NCBI GenBank assembly: GCA_017533825.1
Contig: JAFWIE010000042.1
Coordinates: 1 to 41,988, forward strand
Source: Atopobiaceae bacterium
GTDB taxonomy: Bacteria; Actinomycetota; Coriobacteriia; Coriobacteriales; Atopobiaceae
DNA length: 41,988 nucleotides
Reading direction: 5' to 3'
Shown here piece after piece: positions 1-7,222 of this stretch (within the stretch, counting starts at the first letter, position 1; every line of letters starts with the position of its first letter). Under the pieces are notes generated by a model. It saw nothing but the letters and a program-made list of their open reading frames with translations, was not told the origin of the DNA and made no database searches. A program made the position numbers and the translations under genes.

Positions 1-51
1 GCCGGCACCGCCCGCCCGCCGGCACCGCCCGCCCGCCGGCACCGCCTGCCC
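1..51. repeat. Three GC-rich 17-bp tandem repeats
   Basis: The window opens with three head-to-tail copies of a 17-bp unit (GCCGGCACCGCCCGCCC), the last one slightly diverged. The base composition is almost pure G+C. The array may continue upstream of the window. It lies just before the promoter of the secreted CAP protein. A similarly GC-only, low-complexity stretch occurs at 40230-40340. Function is unknown. Confidence 0.8.
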
Positions 52-130
52 CCGAGCGTGTTGCCGCCAGTACATATCTGTTCTTTCCGTCTTGCTTACT
101 TCAAGTTGGTTTAAGCAGATGCCAATCAAG

Positions 131-139
131 TGCTAATAT
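131..139 (+). promoter_or_regulatory. Extended -10 promoter element
   Basis: TGCTAATAT matches the TGnTAnnnT extended -10 pattern and lies about 45 bp before the start codon of the secreted CAP protein. The DNA around it is AT-rich in a GC-rich setting. I see no convincing -35 hexamer at 17 bp, which extended -10 promoters can tolerate. The ribosome binding site follows at 168-177 (GGGAGGGGG). Confidence 0.45.
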
Positions 140-183
140 ACCTACTTGTTGTCATATATGCATCTATCGGGAGGGGGCGCAAC

Positions 184-1722
184 ATGACCAAGAGCTTGGT
201 TGATCGAATCGTGACGGCAGCTCTGTGCGTGGCGCTCATCTCCTCCCAAACGCCGACGAGGGCGCTGGCGGAGATTGGCGGAGGGCAAACCAAGAACGAA
301 GGCGCCTCCCTGATCGTGCTCGACGAAGGGAATGAGGATTCCTCCGGTGAATTCATCACCATTGACGATACCTCCGTCGTGGAACTGCCGCTTGGAAATG
401 TCTTTGCTGGTGACGAGCCTGTGGAGGACGTAGCGGCAGGCGAGGGGTCGCTCGGAGAGCATGCGTCCGACGAGCAGGGTGCTGTGAATGAGATTGTCGG
501 AGTCTTGGTCAATGATCAGGACGATGCGGATGATTCCGGACAGCGGAATGCGGCGAGCTCACAAGATGCAACCTCCGAAGGCAATGCGATGCTTCCTGCC
601 GATGCGGCGAATCCCCCCGTGACGCGCACGGCGCCCAATGACGATTGGGGTCCGGAGGTGCAGGCCCCACTCTCCAAGCGTGAGCAGTACGACCTCGGCG
701 CGTACGGCTTCTATCACTGGCTTGCCAACACATACAAGCCCAGCGCCTCGATGTCGTGGATCGCTTCTGATGCGCGTGACGCGATGAAGGTCATCAACCA
801 ATCTGTCTACAGCGCTTACACAAAGAAGGGTGCCAAAGGGGATGCGACAAGCCACAAGAACTTCAAGGTCGCCCTCAACATGCTTCCCACCCTCAACCAG
901 CTGCGCAAGCAGGACAACAACTTCAAGGACTTGCTGATGGCACGCGTCAACAGCACGATGATGGCGGTGGCCCAAGTGCATGCAAACGTCTCTTCGGTGA
1001 CGAAGGGCCATGCCGTGGACGAGACCGTGGACGTGCCCTTGGCCTTGCTTTCGGGAGAGAACCTTGCCTGGGTGAATGACGGCACCGATGGTGGGCCATT
1101 CGACATCTGGTATCACAAGGAGAAGATGCGCTACGAAGCGTATCGTGACCACATTCTCGAGAAGACCAAGATTGACATCAATGATGGTGTACAGCTTCAT
1201 GACTACTGCAGTCTTCCAGAAGACATTCGTTACGACGATTCGTTTGGCGAGCTAGGGGACTATGCCAATATCGTCATGAGGGGTTCCGTCGATTGGGACA
1301 ATTCCAGTGGGGAATGGCGTATTGGCATGCGACCGTACGAGCAAGTGCTCGGAGGAATCGCATGCAACAAGGCGGCGTGTGCCACGTGGTCGCTCGAGTT
1401 GAATGGACTCGAGAAGGATGACGTTCGCTCGCGCGGGTCATGCACCATCGATGAGTACGCGAAGCTGTACGAGGAGTACCTCACGTGGGTCAGGGCAGAT
1501 GTCTCGGATGCTGAGGTCGTGGGCATTAGCGAGCAGACGTACACGGGCATGCCCCTCAAACCCAAGCTCGTGGTCAAGCAAGACGGTAGGACGTTGAAGG
1601 CAGGGACCGACTATTCGGTCACTTACAAGAACAACGTCAAGGTCGGTACGGCAACGGCTACCATCAAGGGTAAGGGTGCGTATCGGGGCAGTAAGAGCGT
1701 GACGTTCCAGATCGTTGGGTAA
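184..1722 (+). CDS. Secreted CAP-domain protein with C-terminal Ig-like module
   Basis: This 512-residue protein is exported. Residues 1-29 form a signal peptide with a hydrophobic core and an ALA-E cleavage site. Residues 30-160 are a low-complexity acidic spacer. Residues about 230-410 resemble the CAP/SCP fold (PF00188-like), with GENLAW at 291-296, a WYHKEK segment at 309-314 and LGDYANIVM at 357-365 in place of the usual GHY motif. Residues 443-512 form an Ig-like surface module (TYTGMPLKPKL, GTDYSVTYKNN, GTATATIKGKGAYRG). The ATG at 184 is chosen because a strong purine-rich ribosome binding site lies 6 bp before it and the signal peptide begins there. Bacterial CAP proteins are secreted with mostly unknown function; the Ig-like tail suggests binding to the cell wall or to other surface polymers. 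There is no LPXTG motif or C-terminal membrane anchor. The ending is homologous in style to the decayed surface gene at 40584-41500. Confidence 0.8.
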   Translation: MTKSLVDRIVTAALCVALISSQTPTRALAEIGGGQTKNEGASLIVLDEGNEDSSGEFITIDDTSVVELPLGNVFAGDEPVEDVAAGEGSLGEHASDEQGAVNEIVGVLVNDQDDADDSGQRNAASSQDATSEGNAMLPADAANPPVTRTAPNDDWGPEVQAPLSKREQYDLGAYGFYHWLANTYKPSASMSWIASDARDAMKVINQSVYSAYTKKGAKGDATSHKNFKVALNMLPTLNQLRKQDNNFKDLLMARVNSTMMAVAQVHANVSSVTKGHAVDETVDVPLALLSGENLAWVNDGTDGGPFDIWYHKEKMRYEAYRDHILEKTKIDINDGVQLHDYCSLPEDIRYDDSFGELGDYANIVMRGSVDWDNSSGEWRIGMRPYEQVLGGIACNKAACATWSLELNGLEKDDVRSRGSCTIDEYAKLYEEYLTWVRADVSDAEVVGISEQTYTGMPLKPKLVVKQDGRTLKAGTDYSVTYKNNVKVGTATATIKGKGAYRGSKSVTFQIVG

Positions 1723-1754
1723 CCCGATGACGAACGCATACGGCAAACGAGGAA

Positions 1755-1780
1755 AGCGGGCGACCCGAAGATCGCCCGCT
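1755..1780 (+). terminator. Hairpin after the CAP-domain gene
   Basis: A perfect 9-bp stem (AGCGGGCGA / TCGCCCGCT) with an 8-nt loop lies 32 bp after the stop codon. There is no T-tract after it, so it is a weak candidate for intrinsic termination, but its position fits. Confidence 0.5.
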
Positions 1781-2358
1781 GAAACCTCAAACCTCTGCCG
1801 CCTCGTGCGGCCCCTCTTGTGAGCCCATTGGCCCACCTCCACAAACGGGATAACACGGTAACACACCTGCTAGGCATCCTTTTGATGCTCTGGCTCCTGC
1901 GCGGTGGCGTCGGTTCTTCCGAATGTCGACTTCTAACTGACGTTGCGATGCTTGTATCGCCTACGAAGACCTCATCTAAGCGATGGTCTCAAACCGAAGA
2001 CGGGACTCGCGATGCCAGCCGCGGGACACCCCGTGTATCGATTCGCTGTTCACTGGCACCACCTCCTTGGTCATCCGCCTCTCCTGTGCGGTTCCTCTTG
2101 ATGGCTTCACTATAGCGTTCCCTTACCCAAATGACCATGAAAGTGTGGTCAACTGGGATGAACGGTTGGCATCGACCCGTGAACGGCGAGGCGAACGATC
2201 CGCCACGTCCGCGCATCGCCATCAACTGCCCCTTGCCACAAGCCTGTTGATTAGCCAAATGTACGCGCGGGTATGTACTCTAGGTATCAGTGACCTCGAC
2301 AGTAGTGGCGAGGCGGCAAACAACGTGTCGAGTCGCACGTGGCAAGATGGGAGGCTTC
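1781..2358. other. Intergenic stretch with few features
   Basis: About 580 bp separate the CAP gene hairpin from the alarmone synthetase. I see no well-supported plus-strand gene. Open frames here lack ribosome binding sites and sensible composition. The only item that stands out is a 33-codon minus-strand frame at 1976-2074, listed separately. Confidence 0.5.
1976..2074 (-). CDS. Possible 32-residue peptide, unknown
   Basis: A minus-strand frame starts with ATG at 2074 and ends with TAG at 1976. It is preceded by a good ribosome binding site (AGGAGAGG, 2079-2086 region) and by TATAGT at 2109-2114, which could be a -10 element. The peptide begins MTKEVVPVNSESIHG and is basic, with no membrane segment. 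I do not recognise it. It could be a real small gene, a remnant of a larger gene, or chance. It points away from the alarmone synthetase, so the two may have divergent transcription. Confidence 0.25.
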   Translation of the reverse strand: MTKEVVPVNSESIHGVSRGWHRESRLRFETIA

Positions 2359-3006
2359 ATGACGGAACTGGCATCGACGCAAGACATCTACGGCGATCAC
2401 CGCCCGGCGATGGAGGCCGTTCTCGATCGTCTCGTCAGCAGGGTTGTGAGCCTGCGTGCGTCCATGAAGCAGGAGATGGGACTTGACCCCATCGAGCACA
2501 TCCTCTCCCGATTCAAGTCTGATGCCAGCATGCGCGACAAGCTCGACCGCAAGGGCTTGCCCCAAACTACCGAAGCCGCGATCACCCAGGTGTACGATGC
2601 TTTGGGTGTACGCATCGTATGTGGCTTTCTCAACGATGTGTACGTCATTCGCGATCACCTGATTGCCGATCCCGAGTTCGAAGTCGTTGAGGAGAAGGAC
2701 TACATCCGTCACGCCAAGCCTAACGGTTACCGTAGCTTCCACATGATCATGCGCTCTTCCAGGGGATACTATGCCGAGGTCCAGCTGCGCACCATCTCCA
2801 TGGACACTTGGGCGGCACTTGAGCATCATCTACAATACAAGGGGCCACACACGGGCAATCAGCGCCTCATCGTTCAGGAGCTGAAGCGCTGCGCCGACGA
2901 GCTCGCGTCTACCGACGTCTCCATGCAAACGCTCCGTGATGCCATCATGGGCGAGGGTCCCGCCCTCCGCGCGCATGTGCCCGACGACTACGTCTCACGC
3001 GATTAG
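2359..3006 (+). CDS. Small alarmone synthetase, (p)ppGpp synthetase (RelQ/RelP type)
   Basis: This 215-residue protein transfers pyrophosphate from ATP to GDP or GTP to make (p)ppGpp, judging by its RelA/SpoT synthetase domain. Visible motifs are GVRIVCGF at 83-90, DYIRHAKPNGYRSFH at 114-128 and AEVQLRT at 139-145, the last holding the expected catalytic Glu140 and Gln142. It has no HD hydrolase, TGS or ACT domain, and the length fits single-domain synthetases. ATG 2359 is chosen because GGGAGG lies 6 bp before it; an upstream in-frame GTG at 2290 has no such site. Only 14 bp separate it from the response regulator, so it is probably the first gene of an operon with a two-component system. 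That pairing suggests alarmone synthesis and signal transduction respond together. RelP and RelQ cannot be told apart here. Confidence 0.88.
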   Translation: MTELASTQDIYGDHRPAMEAVLDRLVSRVVSLRASMKQEMGLDPIEHILSRFKSDASMRDKLDRKGLPQTTEAAITQVYDALGVRIVCGFLNDVYVIRDHLIADPEFEVVEEKDYIRHAKPNGYRSFHMIMRSSRGYYAEVQLRTISMDTWAALEHHLQYKGPHTGNQRLIVQELKRCADELASTDVSMQTLRDAIMGEGPALRAHVPDDYVSRD

Positions 3007-3020
3007 GGAGGATCATCCTT

Positions 3021-3764
3021 ATGAGCACACATCTGCTTTTGGCCGAAGACACGCGCGACCTCAACCGCGCCCTCGTCACGATCTTGGAGCACGAGGGCTA
3101 CAAGGTGAGTCCTGTCTACGACGGGGAGGAGGCGCTTCGGCTCATCCTGACGGAGACCTTCGACGGCATCATCTTGGACATCATGATGCCCAAGCGCAAC
3201 GGTCTTGAGGTGCTGCGCGAGTTGCGTGTCCGGGGCATCGTCACTCCCGTTCTCCTGCTCACAGCGAAGGCCGAGGTGGACGATCGCGTCGTTGGTCTCG
3301 ATGCCGGGGCGGACGACTATCTTACAAAGCCCTTTGCCATGAAGGAGCTTCTCGCTCGCGTGCGTTCCATGACGCGTCGTCGTGGCGTCTACGGTGCAGA
3401 GAATCTCTCCTTTGGTGACGTCTCGCTTGATGCCGAGACCTTCGAGCTCTCTGCTGGTAACGCCGTGCGCCTCTCGGTGAAGGAGTTCGAGCTCATGCAG
3501 ATGTTGGTGAGGAATTGCGGGCGCGGCCTCACGTATGACTACCTGCTCGGTCATGTGTGGCATGGTGAGGATGAGGCTGACGCCGATACGGTTGAGCTCT
3601 ATGTATCGTACCTGCGGGGCAAGCTCAAATGGGTGGGGTCATCCGTTACGGTCGTCCGTTCCGAGGCGGGCTTCGAGCTCGTTGCGGGCGATGCCGATGC
3701 TGCGGGACCAAGAAGTGATGAGCGGCTGAACGTCCCGACCACCTCGACGGATCAGCGCGCATGA
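3021..3764 (+). CDS. OmpR/PhoB-family response regulator
   Basis: This 247-residue regulator has an N-terminal receiver domain with acidic pocket E9-D10, phospho-acceptor D53 (in IILDIMMPKRNG), T81 and K103 (LTKPF). Residues about 127-225 form a winged-helix DNA-binding domain (RLSVKEFELMQMLVRN, DTVELYVSYLRGKLKW). The last 25 residues are a short polar tail beyond the usual family length. The ribosome binding site GGGAGG lies just before the ATG. Its TGA overlaps the ATG of the histidine kinase by 4 bp, so the two are translationally coupled. It should be phosphorylated by that kinase. The target genes cannot be read from the sequence. Confidence 0.93.
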   Translation: MSTHLLLAEDTRDLNRALVTILEHEGYKVSPVYDGEEALRLILTETFDGIILDIMMPKRNGLEVLRELRVRGIVTPVLLLTAKAEVDDRVVGLDAGADDYLTKPFAMKELLARVRSMTRRRGVYGAENLSFGDVSLDAETFELSAGNAVRLSVKEFELMQMLVRNCGRGLTYDYLLGHVWHGEDEADADTVELYVSYLRGKLKWVGSSVTVVRSEAGFELVAGDADAAGPRSDERLNVPTTSTDQRA

Positions 3765-5035
3765 ACTCAGCAGCCATCAATGCCCTGCGGCGCAAGTTCA
3801 TCATCCTCGCGACGCTCTCGTTCTTCTTCGTCATCCTCTTCACCGGAGGTATGACGGCGCTCTCAAACAACTGGTCGCTGCGCATGCAGGCCGGGCATAC
3901 CTTGGGACTCATCATCGAGAATGGCGGGACCCTACCCGAGCCGGCAAACACGGAGGAGCGCATCGGTGCGAGCGACGACTTTGAGGGATTGACGCCCGAG
4001 TACGTGTATGGCGCGCGCTACTTCTCCGTCATCTTCGACGAGGATGGCGATCCCACGTCAGTCGAGCTCAGCCACATGCGATCGGTGGAGGAGGAGCGTG
4101 CCGTCGAGTATGCGCGCGAGGCGGTGGCGGCCTACGAGCACAGTGCGACTATCTCGTTGCTCAACCTCGGTATGGTCGACACGTACTTCTACCGAGTCAG
4201 CACGCAACGCGATGGGTCAACCATTGTCGCGTTCCTCGACTGCTCATTCCAGATGCTGGTAAACAACGAGGTGGGGTGGAACACGGTGCTCATCTGCGGT
4301 ATCGGTCTCGTGGGGAGCTTCCTGCTCGTCCTGCTCTTCTCGGGACGTGCCATACGCCCAGAGATCGAGAACGCGCGCAAGCAGAAGCAGTTCATCACCA
4401 ACGCCAGCCACGAGCTCAAGACCCCTCTTGCAGTGATACGTGCAAACACCGAGGTCATCGAGATGCTTCAGGGCGAGAGCGAGTGGACAAAGTCGACGAT
4501 GGCTCAAGTGGATCGCATGGACGGCCTCGTCCAGAACCTCGTGATGATTGCGCGGGCGGAGGAGCGTGAGAACCGTTCCGAGATGGGCGAGATTGACGTC
4601 TCGCGCGTGGTCTCCGATTCGGTTGACCCCTTCCGCGCCCTTGCGCAGCAGGAGCATTTGGAGCTCGTGTGCGAACCGGGCGACCATGTGACGATGGTTG
4701 CTGACGCAAGCGCCATCCAGCAGCTGTGCACGCTTCTGGTTGACAACGCCATCAAGTACTGCGACGAGGGGGGCGCGGTACGCGTCGAAGCCTCTTCACC
4801 GCGCAAGGGACGCGTGACGTTGCAGGTTTCAAACACGTTTGCCGATGGGAGGACGGTACAGTTTGCGCGCTACTTCGAGCGGTTCTATCGCGATGATGAG
4901 GCACACAGTGACGAGGGCGGCTACGGAATCGGGCTTTCCGTTGCCGAGAGCATCTGCAAACGCTACCGAGGCAGCATCCGGGCGACATGGAAGGCCGGCG
5001 ACGCGGTCTTTACCTGCCAGCTACGCAGTGCATGA
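3761..5035 (+). CDS. Membrane sensor histidine kinase
   Basis: This 424-residue kinase has one membrane segment at about 12-34 and a second at about 172-196, bracketing an extracytoplasmic sensor region of about 135 residues without a recognised fold. The H-box is QFITNASHELKTPL with phospho-acceptor His217. The ATPase domain carries the N-box around LLVDNAIKYC and the G2 box GYGIGLSV. The G1 box (DxGxG) is not clear: the segment between SNTFADGR and FERFYR is shortened, which is seen in some active kinases. No HAMP domain is visible. It starts within the stop codon of the regulator gene (ATGA) and is its cognate kinase. Confidence 0.92.
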   Translation: MNSAAINALRRKFIILATLSFFFVILFTGGMTALSNNWSLRMQAGHTLGLIIENGGTLPEPANTEERIGASDDFEGLTPEYVYGARYFSVIFDEDGDPTSVELSHMRSVEEERAVEYAREAVAAYEHSATISLLNLGMVDTYFYRVSTQRDGSTIVAFLDCSFQMLVNNEVGWNTVLICGIGLVGSFLLVLLFSGRAIRPEIENARKQKQFITNASHELKTPLAVIRANTEVIEMLQGESEWTKSTMAQVDRMDGLVQNLVMIARAEERENRSEMGEIDVSRVVSDSVDPFRALAQQEHLELVCEPGDHVTMVADASAIQQLCTLLVDNAIKYCDEGGAVRVEASSPRKGRVTLQVSNTFADGRTVQFARYFERFYRDDEAHSDEGGYGIGLSVAESICKRYRGSIRATWKAGDAVFTCQLRSA

Positions 5036-5256
5036 TGGTGACGCGATGGTGGCCGATGCTCGGTCCGAAGGCGATTTGGTGGGAGGTGTCATATTCGTCA
5101 TCCCGAGCGATACTAAGCAAGTGTTAGCCTCTGTTACCATTTTATCTCACATAGTGATTTTGCATATACCAAATGATGAGGTTGTAGCAAGATTAAAATG
5201 AAAATGACTCTGTTTGCACGTTGCCTCAGCAGAAGCATTGTTAAGGCAGGTTGCTT
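5036..5256 (+). other. AT-rich leader before the DUF2442-HTH gene
   Basis: This 220-bp stretch falls sharply in GC content between about 5090 and 5215, with several A/T-rich hexamers. A promoter for the following gene is likely here, but I cannot pick one spacing with confidence. No hairpin terminator for the two-component operon was seen. Confidence 0.4.
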
Positions 5257-5751
5257 ATGTACATCGATTGGAGCGAGATGTTCAAGAAGATAGCGGCGGT
5301 GCAGCCTCTCGGCGGCACCGAGCTCATCGTCTGGTTCGTCGACGGCGAGGCAAGGCTGTTCGACGCGCAGGAACTCGTAGACGCGCAGGACGAGTTTGCG
5401 CCACTCGCTGATGAGGGTTTCTTTCGTTCTGCGTCACTCGCAGCCGAAGGCTATGGCGTGTCGTGGGGAGAAGACCTCGATCTGGGCTGCAAGGACGTTT
5501 ACGAGCACAGCAAGACGATCGATATCGTTGAGGTGGAAAGTGCGCGCGTCATCTCGGATGTGGTGGACGCACGACACACGAGCGGTATGTCCCAAGCGAA
5601 GCTGGCTTCTGCGGCGGGTGTCAAACAGCCCGTGGTGGCACGCCTGGAAACGCGCGTCAACTCTCCACGGCTCGACACGCTGCTTAAGATTCTGACGCCT
5701 ATGGGCAAGACCATAAAAATCGTGGACCTCATCGACGAACTGGAGGTCTAA
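5257..5751 (+). CDS. DUF2442-HTH fusion protein, antitoxin-like regulator
   Basis: This 164-residue protein joins a DUF2442 domain (residues about 10-85; DGEARLFDAQEL, YGVSWGEDLDL) to an XRE-type helix-turn-helix (residues about 97-150; GMSQAKLASAAGVKQP, VVARLETRVNSPRLDTLLKI). DUF2442 proteins are often found with DUF4160 or with toxin-antitoxin modules, and the HTH half resembles HigA antitoxins. ATG 5257 is preceded by AAGGCAGG. No toxin gene lies on either side: the upstream gene is a histidine kinase and the downstream gene is isocitrate dehydrogenase on the other strand. It is therefore an orphan antitoxin or an autonomous DNA-binding regulator. Autoregulation through the AT-rich leader is plausible. 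Confidence 0.8.
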   Translation: MYIDWSEMFKKIAAVQPLGGTELIVWFVDGEARLFDAQELVDAQDEFAPLADEGFFRSASLAAEGYGVSWGEDLDLGCKDVYEHSKTIDIVEVESARVISDVVDARHTSGMSQAKLASAAGVKQPVVARLETRVNSPRLDTLLKILTPMGKTIKIVDLIDELEV

Positions 5752-5830
5752 CGCATGGCCCACGGGGGTGATTCTCGTGGGCAAACAGCCTGCTGTCTAC
5801 GTTCGATGTTTCGCAAATCACCAGACGCTA

Positions 5831-5854
5831 GGGGCGCTCCGTGTGGAGCGCCCC
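5831..5854. terminator. Bidirectional terminator hairpin
   Basis: A perfect 10-bp stem (GGGGCGCTCC / GGAGCGCCCC) with loop GTGT lies between the convergent DUF2442-HTH and isocitrate dehydrogenase genes. It could serve both. A short T-rich run follows on the plus strand (TTCC). Confidence 0.75.
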
Positions 5855-5895
5855 TTCCGCCTAGCTATGCGTGGAACGATGTGTGGAACGCCGCC

Positions 5896-7095
5896 TTAGA
5901 GTCGTGAGGCGATGGCGGCGATGAACTCCTCGGTGTTGGCACGCACCGGGTCGGGCAGGCTTGTGATCGACGCAAGGTCGCCTGTCATGATGCCAGACTC
6001 GATGGTGTCGATGGTGGCTCGCTCGAGACGGTGGGCAAACGCGATAAGCTCGGGAAGCTCGTCCAGCTCGCCTCGCTTGGCCAAGGCACCCGTCCAGGCA
6101 AAGATTGTCGCTACGGGGTTCGTGCTGGTCTCCTCGCCCGCCAGGTACTTATAGTAGTGACGCTGCACTGTGCCGTGTGCTGCCTCGTACTCGTAGTAGC
6201 CGTGGGGGGAGACGAGCACGGAGGTCATCATCGCCAGCGAGCCGAAGGCCGTGGAGAGCATGTCGCTCATTACGTCGCCGTCATAGTTCTTGCAAGCCCA
6301 GATGAAGCCGCCTTCGCTGCGGATGACACGCGCCACGGCGTCGTCGATGAGCGTGTAGAAGTACTCGATGCCCGCTTCCTCGAAGCGCGCCTGGTACTCG
6401 GCCGCGAAGACCTCGGCAAAGACGTCCTTGAAGTGATGGTCGTAGGTCTTGCTGATGGTGTCCTTTGCTGCGAACCAGATGTCTTGTTTGGTGGAGAGCG
6501 CGTACTCGAAGCTTGCGCGCGCAAAGCTGGCAATGGACGCGTCGAGGTTATGGATGCCTTGCGCAATGCCCGGCTCGACAAACTCTTGTACCGTGGCACG
6601 TACCTCGTCGCCACCGTCGGCAGGCGTGTAGACGAGCTCGACCTTGCCTGGAGCAGGAATACGCAGCTCGGTGTTCTTGTACACGTCGCCATAGGCATGA
6701 CGAGCGATGGTGATGGGCTTCTTCCAGGTGCGGACGTAGGGATCGATGCCCTTCACCACGATGGGGGCGCGAAACACGGTGCCGTCGAGAAGTGCACGAA
6801 TGGTACCGTTGGGACTCTTCCACATCTCGTGAAGGTGATATTCGTCCATGCGTGCGGCGTTGGGCGTGATGGTGGCGCACTTCACGGCCACGCCCAGGCG
6901 CTTGGTGGCTTCCGCAGCGTCAACGGTCACCTGATCGCTCGTGCGGTCGCGCTCCTCGAGACCAAGGTCGTAATACTCGGTCTTGAGGTCGACGAACGGG
7001 CTGATGAGCTGATCCTTTATCATCCGCCAAAGGATGCGGGTCATCTCGTCGCCGTCCATTTCTACGAGCGGCGTGGTCATGCGAATCTTGCTCAT
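5896..7095 (-). CDS. icd: NADP-dependent isocitrate dehydrogenase
   Basis: This 399-residue enzyme oxidatively decarboxylates isocitrate to 2-oxoglutarate. It matches the type II (eukaryote-like) NADP enzyme along its whole length: [13 protein letters not shown] near the N-terminus, the substrate loop [19 protein letters not shown], the YGDVYKNTE segment, and the cofactor region [10 protein letters not shown] with [10 protein letters not shown] before it. The start ATG has a clear AGGAGGAA ribosome binding site. TACAAT at 7125-7130 could be the -10 element. No other TCA-cycle gene lies nearby, so its role is probably anabolic supply of 2-oxoglutarate and NADPH. It is separated from the upstream c-di-GMP gene by a hairpin, so it is probably its own transcript. 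Confidence 0.95.
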   Translation of the reverse strand: MSKIRMTTPLVEMDGDEMTRILWRMIKDQLISPFVDLKTEYYDLGLEERDRTSDQVTVDAAEATKRLGVAVKCATITPNAARMDEYHLHEMWKSPNGTIRALLDGTVFRAPIVVKGIDPYVRTWKKPITIARHAYGDVYKNTELRIPAPGKVELVYTPADGGDEVRATVQEFVEPGIAQGIHNLDASIASFARASFEYALSTKQDIWFAAKDTISKTYDHHFKDVFAEVFAAEYQARFEEAGIEYFYTLIDDAVARVIRSEGGFIWACKNYDGDVMSDMLSTAFGSLAMMTSVLVSPHGYYEYEAAHGTVQRHYYKYLAGEETSTNPVATIFAWTGALAKRGELDELPELIAFAHRLERATIDTIESGIMTGDLASITSLPDPVRANTEEFIAAIASRL

Positions 7096-7124
7096 GCGTT
7101 CCTCCTCGATTGGGGTCGCCGCTC

Positions 7125-7130
7125 ATTGTA
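7125..7130 (-). promoter_or_regulatory. Candidate -10 element for icd
   Basis: Read on the minus strand this is TACAAT, about 30 bp before the icd ATG. No good -35 hexamer stands at 17 bp, because that position falls in the terminator stem of the preceding gene. Confidence 0.35.
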
Positions 7131-7147
7131 CAGGTTTTGGGCAATTG

Positions 7148-7199
7148 GGTAGCCCTTAGGGGGCGGTTCCCGATGGGATGCCGTTCTCTAAGGGCTACC
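7148..7199 (-). terminator. Terminator hairpin after the GGDEF-EAL gene
   Basis: A 12-bp perfect stem (GGTAGCCCTTAG / CTAAGGGCTACC) encloses a GC-rich inner segment that can pair further. It sits between the end of the GGDEF-EAL gene and the start of icd. It belongs to the loosely related group of GC-rich intergenic hairpins seen through the window. Confidence 0.7.
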
Positions 7200-7222
7200 T
7201 AAGGCCACCGCTGGCAGGTCCC

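Noticed and set aside
1983..2486. 167-codon plus-strand frame overlapping the alarmone synthetase start
   Set aside because: It overlaps a certain gene in another frame, lacks a ribosome binding site and shows no protein-like pattern.
6031..7152. 373-codon open frame opposite icd
   Set aside because: Antisense shadow of a certain enzyme gene.
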